The notes beneath the pieces are model-generated. The model did no database searches. It worked only from the letters and a program-made list of their open reading frames with translations, and had not been told where the DNA came from. Shown piece after piece: positions 34,060 to 45,790 of a DNA stretch of 64,000 nucleotides (positions are counted from its first letter, which is position 1; each line of letters opens with the position of its first letter). The position numbers and the translations under genes are program-made. Source of the DNA: Guillardia theta CCMP2712 (lineage: Eukaryota; Cryptophyceae; Pyrenomonadales; Geminigeraceae). The stretch lies in NCBI RefSeq assembly GCF_000315625.1, contig NW_005434667.1, positions 1,133,474 through 1,197,473 of the forward strand, written 5' to 3'.

Positions 34060-37000
34060 ATGTCTCCTTTGAACAATCAAGAGGAAAGAATTCAGATCAA
34101 TGGCAACGGTCACACAGATATCAATGACGATGCAACGATGAAGAAGATCACCTCGTTGAATAGCCTTCGGTCTGCCAGCGTCACCTCTCCCGTCCACGGC
34201 TTGTTGGAGGACGAGAAAGACAACGATCAGAGAAGTGTCCATAGTCCTCTGTTTTCGAGAATTCTTATCGGGGATACAAATCAAAAGAACTCTCTGAATC
34301 GAACTTCCTCTAGCAAAAGCGCGAAGGCAGCAGAAAAAGTATTGAAGGGGTTTGGTATTTTTTCCCGTCCGGAGAAGAAGCGACACACTATTCTGGTTAC
34401 CCCTGAAAGAAAGCTCCAGAAATTGAAAAGCTCTCAGATCAAGAGGAAAATCCGCAAAGTTCACTTCCGTCTCCCAAAATCCAAGAACGACAAGAGGCTC
34501 CATATCCTAGAGCCTGGGTCAGCGTTCTTAGAGAAATGGTTGAGGTTTATGATGCTTCCTTTGGCATATGAGCTGTGGGCGTTCCCGTTCAGACTTGCGT
34601 TCTGTGATCCAAGATCGTCAGAAATTCTGATCTGTGATCTTGTCTGCGATATCATCTTCTTCTTCGACGCCATGGTTCGGCTCAACACCGCCATCCCGGC
34701 GGAAACGTATCCAGGTCAAACAGAGGCTATAACAGAATGGTCAGGAGTTGCAGAAATGTACGTCAGACACTCTCTCCTCCCCGATCTCCTCCCTATCGTC
34801 ATGTACTGGGTAAGTAACGGCTGATTGTGTTGCAAATCAGTGAAATCTTAACGTTTAGGTGACAACGCTGTCGTTGCGCTCTTTCTCAGGGAGCCTGGTC
34901 TGGATCTGGTGGGCGTTCATGATCCCAAGGCTTGTCACGAGAGTCTCTCGTCTCGCGTTCTTCTTTCGGTCTATGGAAACGAACCTCGAGCTCAACGTTC
35001 GAAACCTTCAGGCGGTCAAGATCTGCCTTGTCATTCTCCTGTCCTCCCACTGGGTGGGTTGCCTATACTACTTTCTGGCAAGAGTGCAATCGTTCAAGGA
35101 GACAACATGGGTACATTGCACTCTCATCGTTTTTTCTCCATGTCGCTGAAATGCCTCGGCAGGTGCGGGACTTTGAACATCTTCTTCCGCTCTACAAGTT
35201 TGACCACAGCACGGTTGCAACGAACTACCTGCTATGCATGTAATGCTTCTTGTCTTTTCCTTTTATCTGTCTCATCTCTTGTTCAAGGTACAAAGGATTC
35301 AATGCACTCTCAAACCTTGCATACGACCTTGGCCTGCCGTCGAACATTGTGGAGATGTTGTACTCGCTGATGGTCATGACAATACAGGTTGACATGCCGC
35401 CATGTATGTTACCATGGTTAAGAGCATGTTGCAGATCTATCTCAGCGCTTTGATTCTCGGAACTCTCCTAAACTACCTCGTGCGCAAGAACCCGACGGAG
35501 GAGGCGCACAAGCAGCACATCGAGCAAGTGAAGCAGTTCATGGAGAGTAAGAGCTTGCCCGTGTCCCTGCAGGAGAGGGTGCTGGGCTACTTCGAGTTCC
35601 AGTACCAGAAGAATGTCAACAGCTCTCTTTCTACTTCCATGGATCTCCCGCGATCTCTTCGCATCAAAGTTGCCAACGCCAACTACCACGATCTCATCGT
35701 CAAGTGCGCCAACAGGGGAAAACCCCTCAACGGCTGTAGCTCGCAGTTCTTCAACGTAAGTGCACCTTGTATTCCTTGATTGAGCTGAGCTCGTGCTGGG
35801 TCTTGCAGGCGCTCATGACGAGGCTCCAAGTGATGCACGTCATGTCAAGTGAGGAGATAGTGAAGAGAGACGAGTGAGTCTTGTTTCCTGCTACCTTCCA
35901 GCTGAGGCTTGCTCCTCCTCCAGGATCCCTCGCGAGCTCTACTTTGTGAGTGAAGGGGCCGCGCTCATCATTGATGAGAAGGAGAGGACGATCGGAGTGA
36001 TCCGAAGCGACGTGCCCGACATCGCTCCCATCATCGGAGAGGTGGAGGGCTTCTCGACTTGATGCCGCTGACTTTTCTTCAGGTTCCCTTCTTCCTCGGC
36101 ATCAACTACGTGCATACCATCAAAGCAAAGGCGGACGAGGATCTTGAGTTGCTCGTCCTGTCCAAGGAGGACAGCTCGGAGCTGTTCAGTAGCTATCCGG
36201 AAGAGCATCAGATCATCTGCGAGAACCTCCTCCGAAAGTTCGACCTGGACGCCAACGGGGACTCGATCAAGGGAGCGCAGGAGGACCTCAGTGACGTGGC
36301 CAAGTTAGCAACCAAGACCAAGATCATTCAGTCCATCAAGAGCCGAGCCGAGCGGCTCTTCTTCTCCCTCTCGCACTCAGCAAACTCGGGTGATGTGGAG
36401 ACTGTCCTGCAGCTAATCCGGCAGGGCGCAGACATCAACAAGTCAAACTACGACAAAAGGACCGTGCTGCACATGGCGTGTGCGGAAGGAAACTATCGGA
36501 TGGTTGAGATCCTCCTCAACAATGGAGCTGAGAAAGACCTCAAGGATAGATGGGGTCAGACGCCTCTCCAGACGGCCATCAACCACAAGCAGCTCATGAT
36601 CGTTGGGCTGTTGACGCAGTGGAAGGCGAGTCTCGGCTTCGAGAACGCGGCGTCAGCGCTGTGCGAGGCATCGGGAGGAGGAGACCTGGCGCAGGTGCGG
36701 AGGCTGATTGAGAACGGGGTCAACGCCAACCTAGGAGACTACGACAGGAGGACAGCTCTGCATGTGGCCAGCGCTGAGGGTCATGACAAGGTGGTGGAGT
36801 ACCTGCTGAGCAAGAAGGCGGATCCCAACGCCGCTGACCGCTGGGGAGGAACGCCGCTGCAGGACGCGCTCTTGAACGGGCACGCGCTGGTGGCAACGCT
36901 GCTCAAGGCGAAGGGAGGGTCGATGCCCAAGGACGTGGGGAGCGAGGAGGTGTGCTCAGCTGCGGGGCTCGGAGACGTGAAGAGGCTGCGGTTGATGCAT

Positions 37001-39582
37001 GACTACGGTCAGCCGACGGACGTTGGGGACTACGACTTTCGCTTCCCCCGTGAGCCGTTGCTGACGTCACCGTGACCATCTGACCTCTCTTGCAGTCCAT
37101 CTTGCAGCTGCTGAAGCCAAGGTCCTGGCTGTCTCCTTCCTCCTCGGCGTCAGCGCAGACCCAAACTGCACCGATCGATGGGGAGGGACGCCAATGGACG
37201 ACACGCTGCGAGGAGGAACGTTGTATCACATGTACTGCGCGAAGCTCATCCAAGGTACTGCGTCTGCTCGCTCCTTCTCTCTGCTCCAAGAGTTTCTCAT
37301 GCCTCCTGTGTTGACATGCTGTGCTCAGGGTGGGGGGGAGAGCTGGGGCTCTACAAGGACACGGAGGAGGGGAGGAGGTTCATGGAGAGGCTGGACTCCA
37401 TCTCGATCAAACAAGTTCGACTGCTGATCAAGTCGCTGATCGACCAAGGGCTGGACAAGACGTCTCCCAAGCACCTCACGGTTGAGGAGCTCAACCTCTA
37501 CCTCAAGGCGAGCGGCGAGATGATGCCTACTGTCCTCCAGCTGTCGTCCAACATCAACAGCGTGACTGGCGACATCCAAGTCTTCCGCGACCTCCTACAC
37601 ACGCAAGTTCTCTTCCTCAAGAGCAAGATTCAGATGATGTTTGATGCTGCTCCTGCCGTCCGAACTCCCTCCTCGTCTCCCGGAGTCAAGTCAGTGTGGA
37701 TGGAGAAGATTCATGCAACGATGCAGAGCATGCAGCTCATAGGCGTGCAGGACCTGGAGAGCATGGTGATCGACGAGCTCGACCTGGATGGCGACATCGA
37801 CTCCGAGACCGAGTACGCCCTCTACGAGGAGCTGGACGAGCTGCTGGAAGCGCAGGAGCGAGCTGAGGCGCAGGGAGTGCACTGGGAGAAGCTGGCGGTC
37901 TCGTCGTTCCGTCAAGCGGCGATGCGGCTGACCGACATCGAGCTGGCGTACGAGCTCTTGACGCGGGTCGCGTGCTCGGCGAAGTCAGACGTGGTGTCCT
38001 ACTTCAGCTCGGACCCCTACATGAGCAGCCAAGACCTCGGTATGGTGCTCTCTATCCTCCGGGTGGAGACGGGGAACATCGACGTGGACGACATGCTGTT
38101 TGAAGTCCAGCAGCACCTCGAGCTGATGGGCAAAAGAACCTTCTCCGACGGCGAGTCCAGCCATCCCGAGGAGGAGCTGACCGGCGCCAACCTGTCGGAG
38201 ATCTTTGCGGGCAGCCCCAAGTTCAGGAAGTGTCTGCTGGGGATGCAGGTAGACTCAACGCTCTGCTCGCTCATGAGGTCGGAGTTGAAGCTGCACTTCA
38301 CTGAGGAGGAGGTGCTGGAGCTGCTCAAGGATCACGGGAAGTTCAACGCCAAGGCAGGAGACACGATCTTTGACGCCTCCAAGCCGGATGGGTCCAGCTG
38401 GTACTTCGTTGTCTCCGGGGACGTCAAGTGCGCACAGGAGGACGGAGGAGCGAACTCAGCTGGGTTCGGAACCAACGGAGGAGGAGGGTCGTTCTTCGGA
38501 GGGATGTACTACCTGACCGGAATCCAGCCAGCTCAAAGTATCGTCGCCCACAGTCAGTCAAAGATTATCAAGCTCAGCAGGAAGAAGCTGGAGGAGCAGA
38601 TGCGAGGGAGGAAAGAGGAGAGCATCCGAGCTCTGGCAAGGCTGATGTTGGAGGCTACGGACGTGAAGAGTCTTGAGGAAGGAGGAGCGAGGAAGGCGAG
38701 CACGAACAACGACTCCTTCCAGAACTCCTTCCAGACCATGCTCAAGAACTTCTCCTTCCGGTCATTCAAGATGTCCACCGGGACGAGCTTGTCGAACTCG
38801 AGGGTAGTTCCCTTTCCTACTCACGAGGCCGGGCAAGGGGGAAAGGGAATAGGCGACAAGCTGTCGAGCGCCTTTGAACTGGAGGAGGAGGAGGATGATG
38901 TACTGGACATCACCATCACAGAGGAAGACCGTCGCAAGCTCAAGGAGGGTTTCACGCTGGTGAGCGAGTGCTGGAAGACTCTCTCCCTTGGCTCCTCGTC
39001 CGTTGCGCACGGGCAGGTGAGGAGCATCAAGACGCTGGTGGGGGAGAGCGGAGCAGAGCTGTTCGAAGGCTTGTTTGCAGACGTGCTGCAGAACGACGCG
39101 ATCGACATCACCGTGAACCGGTTCTGGGCCTGCTGGATCGAATTCCTACATGCCGGAGTGACGGAGACCGACGAATCGCTGAGGCTGAGATCACACAAGG
39201 TGTCCTTCAACCAGGAGGAAAAGAAGGAGAAAGCCGAGCTAGAGGTGGTCGACATGGAGGACGAGGAGCAGGAGGGCATCTTCGAAGCTCTGCACGCGAG
39301 GTTTGCTCCAGTGAGGAGTCTGAGGAAGAGGTTCGCGGAGTATGAGATGAGCATGTGGGAGAGGGAGTACGGCAGGATCGCTGGAGGGCTGAATGAGCCG
39401 CTGAGTAGCGACAAGGTGGAGCAGCTGCTGCGGAATGTGTTCTACGACCATCCGTTCAAGATCACGAGAAAGAACTGCAGGGAGCTTTACGAGTTTGTGG
39501 GCAAGCGATACAGCAGCGATACCAGGATCTTGTGGTCTGACCTCAACAAGGTACCCTGTCGTCTCCTGCTCCTGCTCCTGCC

Positions 39583-39623
<41 letters not shown>

Positions 39624-39624
39624 C

Positions 39625-39681
<57 letters not shown>

Positions 39682-42600
39682 CACCTTCTTCCTCCTCATC
39701 CTCATCCTCATCCTCGTCCTCCTACTCTTTGTTCTCGTCCTATGTCCCTCGTTTCTTATCCGTGATCGCTCTCTCTTTCCCTCTCGTCATCATCAGCCGC
39801 ACTCTCTTGGTCTGTCCCCCTCCTCGTCTTATGATCATCCGCTGCCTTCCTCTCGTCCCCCCTCCCCCCCCGGCCCATCTCTCCCTTTTAGGCCTTGCTC
39901 CTCTTTCCATTCTCCTGCCTCCATTGCTGACTGGAGTACAGGCTCTGCGAGATCAGCAGGCAGGCATCGGCGTGGAGGAGACGGGCTTATTCGTCGGCCG
40001 GGCGCTCAATCCCAACAGCATCGTCTACGACTACTGGCGCCTACTCCTCAAGTTCGTCGCCGTCTATGACTTTGTCGCTGTTCCCATCCGCATCGCGTTC
40101 AAGCCCTGGGGCAGCATGCTGAGTCCGGTCGCGCTGGGCACGGACCTGACAGCCGACTCAGTCCTCTTCCTCCACCTGTTCCTGGAGCTCAACACAGCCT
40201 TCAAGAACGAGCGATCCCTGTGGGTCACTCAACGGTACAAGATCTTCCGTCACGCGGACCTCTTTGTCATCTTCTCTGCTCTCCCTCTCGACTGGTTCGC
40301 CTACCTCTGCGGGGCCTCGCTCGAAGCCTGCGACTGGCTGCGGCTGAACAAGCTCTTCCTCCTGCGAGGAAAGATCTGGGAGATGCGAGGGGGGCCGAGC
40401 TTGAACCTTTCCAACACAACCACGATGATCTTGAGGATGGCGAAACTGATGGCAATGACGCTGCACGTCTCAGCTTGCATCTGGTTCTTCATCGGCAGAA
40501 GTTACGAATCCTGGTTCCCCAACAGAGCCATTAGCTGGTTCTATGTCAGCCCCTCCTACAGCAACATCACCTTCGATCACAACCAGAACTTCGCGATGGT
40601 CAACAGGAGGACGGGGGAGGAGTACCTCCTCTCCCTCTACTGGGTAGCCGCCACCCTCACTGTCAACGGCGCCGTCGGCGATATGATCCCGCAGAACGTG
40701 ATCGAGATCTTCTTTACTATCGTTCTCATGGCGCTCAACATGACGCTGTACCGCTGGGTGATCGGAGAAGTCTCGACGATCATCATGAGCGCAGACGATG
40801 ACGTGGTGAAGAGGAGAGAGCAGATGGAGAAGATAAAGATCTTCATCTCGGGAGGAAAGTTCTCCTCGAAGCTCCAGGAAGAGATCAAGTCTCACTTCTG
40901 GGCGGTTCAGAACGGCTCCACCCTGGATCAGACGGTGATCTTCAAGGGGCTCAACCATGGGCTACAGGTGGAAGTCGCTCGCTTTATCTCCCGCAAGCAC
41001 CTCGACAACGTGGAGCTGTTCAAGGGATGCAGCGAGTTCCTTCTGGACGGCGTGTGCGTACTGCTGAGGGAGGTGTCGTTCATGCCGGAGGAAGTGTTGT
41101 TTCATGTGCTTGAAGGTAAGATGAGATGATAGCGTTGGCGATACAGTGTGGCCTCCTCCTACTCGTTTCCTGCTCATTTTCTCTTCCTCCGTTTCTCCTC
41201 TTCTCCACCTTCTTTCTTCACCTGCTCTTCTCTTCCTCTACTCCGTTCCCTCCTCCGCTTCCTTCCATCTCCTCCACTGTCACTGACTTGTTCTTCTAGT
41301 CTCCAAGGCCATGTTCTTCGTTGTGAGCGGGGCAGTGGAGGAGGTACAGGAGAAGGATGAGGGAGAGACAGTGACTGCCGTCCGACGCACCAACCACTCG
41401 GTAGGAGGCCTTGCCTTCTTCTTCGGGCTGCGGCAGCTGGAAACAGCGAGGGCGTCCAAGGGAGGGGCAGTGTGCTTGCGGTTGGAGCGAGAGAGCTTTG
41501 TTGAGCTCCTCAAGACCCACCAGAGGGACGAGGATGTCATTGCACAGAACGCAATGCGGTCGTTCGAGGTGGTGAACAAGTCTAGGATGGGAGGCAGCAG
41601 CAAGCACTCGGGGTACTCGGGGATGTCAAGCCAGTCGAGCGGGTCGTCGAGGAAGAGGAAGAGGAAGGAGAGGTTCGACGAGGAGACAGCGTCCAAAAAG
41701 TCCGGGGGTAGCACCTCCAAGAAATCGTCCAACTCCAAGATGTCAGAGGAGAAGTCCACCACTGTCTCTACCAATCTTGAATCTGACAACTCGGTGAGCC
41801 TGCTGCCTGCTGTCTTCAGTCCTGTTGTCTTGCCTGCCCCCTTGCTAGAAAGTGCTGAATGTGATGATCGTGACGATGGTGATGAATTTTTCTTCCTCTC
41901 TCTTGTCCTCGTCTCTGCTCTGACTCTTCTTAGGACGATTCCTCGGAGCTCGTGGCTGGAGAAGGCACCAACGACAAAGTAGCGATGCTCAAGGTCCGGA
42001 GAAAGAACGAGAGGATCGTCCTGCTCCTCTCTCTCGCCGCGCATGGCGATGTCGATAAGGTCAGGAAGCTGCTCGCCAACGCCGAGGCCTCGGTCAACGA
42101 CGAGGACGGACTCAAACGCACAGCCCTGCACTTGGCGGCAAGCGAAGGGCACGGGGAGCTGGTGAAGGTTCTGCTCAAGATGAAAGCGGACGCGAACCTC
42201 AAGGACTCGTTTGACAACACGCCGCTCAACGACGCTGTTCGCATGAAACACGACAAGGTCGCCAAGCTCATCCGCGATGCTGTCCCAGGCATCCGCGTGC
42301 TGCTCCCTGGCAACCAGGCAGGCGTTCTCATGTGTCAGGCTGCGGCAGACGGCGACCAGGAGCAGATCAAGCGGCTGCTTGAGAATGGCGTTGGGATCGA
42401 CGAGAGCGACTACGACGGGAGAACGGTACTCCCCGCCCCTTCGCTAGCTCCTCTTCTTCTCCTGCTCCCCCTGTTCCTACCCCCGCGCTCGCTCTGTTCT
42501 GTTCGCTCCTTGACTCCCTAGCCTTATGTATTCTGCGCTCACTCGCTCACCGCAGGCACTACATCTTGCTTGCTGCGAGGGGCATGTCGACTTGGTTCAG

Positions 42601-43623
42601 TTTCTGCTCTCCTCAAAGGCGAACATCGCATGCCAGGATCGCTTCAAGGGGACGCCGCTGGAGGACGCGGTGCGGCACACGTTCGACATCAGGAACGCGG
42701 GCCACGTGCAGTCGATCCTTCGAGAGTTCGGGGCGAGTCTGGCAATGAAGAAGAGCGACTATGCCGCCAAGATCTGCTCGCTTGCAGCTCGGGGAGACCT
42801 GAGGATGATGCAGGTGCTGGTTGACAACGGGGTTGAGGTCGACATCGCCGACTATGACGGCCGTACCCCCCTCCACCTGGCGGCAGCCAACGGGAACACG
42901 TCGATCCTGGAGTACCTCATCCAGCAGGAGGGGGTGGTGGTCAACGCGACTGACCGGTTCGGCTACACCCCCCTCGACGACGCGCTGCGGCACAGCAAGA
43001 AGACGGCAGTCGCGATCCTGGAGGAGGTGGGCGGAAAGACGCACGAGGATCCGGCGCTGGTAGCCATCATGGAGGAGCATACAGCAAGGATGAAGAAGAG
43101 GAAGCGAGAAGAGACCATCCCCAAGATCGCCGAGCTAGTCAAGAACAGCCCGGAGAGTCATGCACTGCAGTGGACGGAAGAGGAGCTGCTTCCAAGGATG
43201 AAGGACGAGCTAAGGGCGGTGGAGGAGACGCTGCAGGAGATCGAGAGCCTCTGGAAGGAGACCGAGCTGAAGCTCAACTCGCAGATTCTGGACTTCTACT
43301 TGGTCTGTGTCGAGCTCAGCACGTCCATGGCTCCTCTGTCCAAGGACTGCAGGAAGAAGATGATAGCGATGAGGCGGCTGCTTGAGAGCGAGTACTCGGA
43401 GTCAGGCCCCATCTCCTGCAAGATGTGGATCTCCCTGTCGTCAAAGTTCCGGCGGGTGATCGGAGATATCATGCTGGACTTCAGGAACTACCTCCAGCTC
43501 CTCAGGATCGCTAAAGACCTCCTCAAGGAAGTCAGCAAGCAGCAGAAGAGAATGAAGTTCGTGACTGAGCAGAGCTCGCGCCGCGCTTCGTTGATTGCGG
43601 CAATGGAGGAAGGACCGGATTGA
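34060..43623 (+). CDS. Giant tandem ion channel: (6TM-CNBD-ankyrin) x2 in one chain
   Basis: Fourteen exons, all in phase: 34060-34809, 34859-35110, 35163-35239, 35288-35387, 35435-35755, 35809-35873, 35924-36041, 36083-37049, 37096-37254, 37329-39550, 39942-41115, 41300-41793, 41934-42425 and 42556-43623, about 2752 residues. Unit 1: voltage-sensor and pore helices (residues 155-415), C-linker (HIEQVKQFMESKSLP), a CNBD-like domain (LYFVSEGAALIID) and ankyrins (DKRTVLHMACAEGN, DRWGGTPLQDALLNGH). A linker has a further CNBD-like fold (WYFVVSGDVKCAQE, residues 1255-1365). Unit 2: TM helices from residue 1678 (HADLFVIFSALPLDWFAY), pore (LYWVAATLTVNGAVGD), a CNBD-like domain (AMFFVVSGAVEEVQ) and ankyrins (DGRTALHLACCEGH, DRFGYTPLDDALRHS), then a helical tail. 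The order and C-linker match plant AKT/SKOR potassium channels, but one polypeptide carries two units, and neither pore has the GYG filter. Confidence 0.88.
39560..39680. repeat. (CTCCTG)n hexamer tract in the channel-gene intron
   Basis: About 20 units of CTCCTG with CCCCTG variants lie inside the 391-nt intron 39551-39941, directly before the second channel unit. All frames stay open and read as poly-Leu or Ser-Cys, which is not coding. Confidence 0.85.
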
Positions 43624-43904
43624 AGATCCAAGGAGGATGTACTTTTTTCAACTGTGGGACGACTATGTATTTTTTTCAACTGTGAAAACGACTATGTACA
43701 AGGATGAAAGATAGGCATAGTATTGAAGGAAATGGAATGAACAAGAATGTAAGGTAGACATAATAATGAAGGGAATTGAACAATCAAGTATGCAAGAGAG
43801 GCGTGATGAGGGAAATGGAATGAATGAACGAGTATGAAGGAAGGGAAGGGACGAACAGGTATAATAGCGTGCACGAGAGGAGGAGGGAAATGTCAGTCAA
43901 AACG
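43624..43904. other. Short convergent spacer
   Basis: AG-rich 3-prime flanking DNA between the channel gene and the minus-strand unknown gene, with repeated GGAATGAA and CTATGTA words and no ORF. It should contain both polyadenylation regions. Confidence 0.35.
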
Positions 43905-44455
43905 TCAGTCATGCGGCTGAAACAACATCTTGGATAGCGAAAGTTCGTCCATGGCCCTTGCGATTCCCCGCATTCGGTTCCTCCTCGCCTGTATGTTCTC
44001 CTCCATTGCTCGCTCCTCCTTCTCCTCCTCCGGCTCTCCCACGTACAGGAAGCCTTCCGGCGGCTCCCAGTACTGGGTCAGGTCTGCCATGCACATTCAG
44101 CAACACCTTCAGCTGAACTCCAGCAGTCACGTGTTGGCAGGTAGGGTCCGATGGGCTCCCGTTTCGGCCCCAGCAGCATCTGGTTGGGCGGCCGCTTGCC
44201 CCAAAGCTTGAACATGCTCGCGAGTCTGAGCGCCTCCTCCCCCCACCAGGACGGGAAGTGCTGCACCCTCGCCTGCGCAGCTGCGGTCAAGCTCAGCTAC
44301 CCCCAAGCTCACCCACCTGAATTTCGACCTGTGTCCTCTCTCCTGCAAGCTCGTCAAGTGCTGGAGCTAGCTGGCGGGCGCAAGTCACCTGTACCATTCC
44401 CGAAGTCTCGATAGCTCGGGAGGGTCAACGTGATGTCCTTGTGGAGCTCCTGCCA
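43905..44455 (-). CDS. Conserved-looking unknown protein, several small exons
   Basis: Minus-strand exon near 44455-44400 (ELHKDITLTLPSYRDFGN), a small exon (ERTQVEIQ), an exon near 44275-44135 (VQHFPSWWGEEALRLASMFK, then KRPPNQMLLGPKREPIGPYL) and a last exon 44090-43905 (YWEPPEGFLYVGEPEEEKEE, then MDELSLSKMLFQPHD, stop). The Trp- and Pro-containing blocks look conserved and could belong to a small organellar ribosomal or respiratory-complex subunit, but I cannot name it. The start codon was not found; it may lie close to the stop of the PPPDE-like gene upstream on the same strand. Confidence 0.45.
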
Positions 44456-44480
44456 GCAGCAGCATCGTTAGCGTCGTCAT

Positions 44481-45323
44481 CTACCTCGCCAGCCTCGTCA
44501 CGACCTGATCTGTCAAGAAGGACAAGAGAGTCTCGGCGAAGTCGATGGACGTCAAGTTCCAGGCGTTGAACTTAGAGGCGTCAAATGTCTTCTTCTGCTC
44601 CTCTAGGAATGTTCTGATCGCTTCCTCGCTCCTGTTGGTTCGCCCATACGGTACCGTGTGCAGCCTCGTACCGAAAGGGCAGCAGCGCGCGTCGTAACTG
44701 ATGACGCCATTGTAAGCGCAGTACGTCCACTCAGTGCCGTGGAGGAAGATGCTGAGCTGCCACATCCCGAACTCCATCGGGTCGCTCGCGTCCTCGTCTG
44801 ACGCCAGGAACCTTGCTACTCCCCTGAGGTCGTAGTAGTTCACATAGACGCGAGGAGCTTCGGGATGCTGCTGAAGCTCAGCCTCCTCAATCGCCTCCAC
44901 CATGATCTCATCTGCTTTCGTCTGAATTGCATGGCAGATAAGCTCCTTGTCCGATGAGACGCCATTGCTGATGTTGCCGCGAACGGCACACACCCGAATT
45001 TTCTTGTACCTTGTCTCCAGTTGCTCATCCAGCGTATGATATGCTGAGGGATCTGCATCGGCATCGAATCCCAGGAGATCGTACAGTTCTCTCTTTCTGT
45101 CTTCGTCCTCTGCGCACTCTACCGACCCTGATGCTTCTCCTTCCTCCTCCGGATCGTGAAAGCCTCGGGCATCACCGACAGCTCCTCCTCTCAACTGCCA
45201 GCGCAGCCCGACGAGAGGAGGAGGACTTGAACTTGCCGCCATGCACATCACTGATGCACTTCGAAGCTCTTCAACGTGCCGCTGGCTCGCCATCGCGCTC
45301 ATCATCCACCATAGCAACGGCAT
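44481..45323 (-). CDS. PPPDE-like protein lacking catalytic His and Cys
   Basis: A single open frame, about 280 residues from the ATG at 45323 (MPLLWWMMSAMASQ). The C-terminal half fits the PPPDE papain-like fold of deSUMOylating isopeptidases: PRVYVNYYDLRGVARF, GMWQLSIFLHGTEWTYCAYN, CCPFGTRLHTVPYGRT, EEAIRTFLEEQKKTFDASKF and NLTSIDFAETLLSFLTD. In active members, the W-H-T/S-x-V-V segment carries the catalytic His and an N-C-N/H-F segment the catalytic Cys. Here these positions read W-Q-L-S and N-L-T-S, so both are replaced. The N-terminal part is acidic (DPEEEGEASGSVE) and contains RKRELYDLLGFDADADP. The fold call is by pattern only and is moderately sure. The start could also be a downstream Met. 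Confidence 0.5.
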   Translation of the reverse strand: MPLLWWMMSAMASQRHVEELRSASVMCMAASSSPPPLVGLRWQLRGGAVGDARGFHDPEEEGEASGSVECAEDEDRKRELYDLLGFDADADPSAYHTLDEQLETRYKKIRVCAVRGNISNGVSSDKELICHAIQTKADEIMVEAIEEAELQQHPEAPRVYVNYYDLRGVARFLASDEDASDPMEFGMWQLSIFLHGTEWTYCAYNGVISYDARCCPFGTRLHTVPYGRTNRSEEAIRTFLEEQKKTFDASKFNAWNLTSIDFAETLLSFLTDQVVTRLAR

Positions 45324-45790
45324 GATCCGCCCCCGCCCTCGACCCGCCATCACTTTGTCATCGTCCCCCATTCCTCCAACCCTACCCCTGATGACTACCC
45401 CTACCCTTGTTTTTGTACAGGGGAAGAACCCCCTTTGATCTCGTTTTTTGTACCACCCTACCCTCTTGTGGTGTGCGACATGCAGATCGAGCTTGCTCAA
45501 GGCGTGTTCGTGAGGTAAGCATGCACTGGAGGCGAGGGGAGACGGTGAGATGGCAGCAGCAGCACAAGGAGGGAGGGAGAGAGAGGGAGAGAGAGAGAGA
45601 GTCGGAGGAAGATCAGGAGGAAGATCAGGAGACAGAGCAGAGTAGGGGACGAGGAGGAAGGAGGAAGGAGGGGAGAGCGGGTAACCAAGTGATGGGACGG
45701 GGTAGACATCGTTGTAGCTTGTGAAAGCCATGCCGTCAAGCAGAGGAGAGAAGATGATGCGTGTGGCACTTGCACTGAAGTTTCTAACGA
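45324..45790. other. Shared promoter region between divergent genes
   Basis: This holds the 5-prime flanks of the PPPDE-like gene (minus) and the prolyl-hydroxylase gene (plus). There is a GAGA-rich run at 45566-45640. Long ORFs across it on the minus strand are low-complexity and unsupported. Confidence 0.35.

Noticed and set aside
39435-39941. Poly-Leu, Ser-Cys and Arg-Ser repeat frames
   Set aside because: They are readings of the CTCCTG tract in the channel-gene intron 39551-39941.
37329-39942. The channel locus as two separate genes
   Set aside because: All junctions are in phase and no stop separates the units; kept as one gene, with the alternative noted.
42821-43063. Thr/Arg-rich frame
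   Set aside because: Out-of-frame shadow of the second ankyrin region of the channel.
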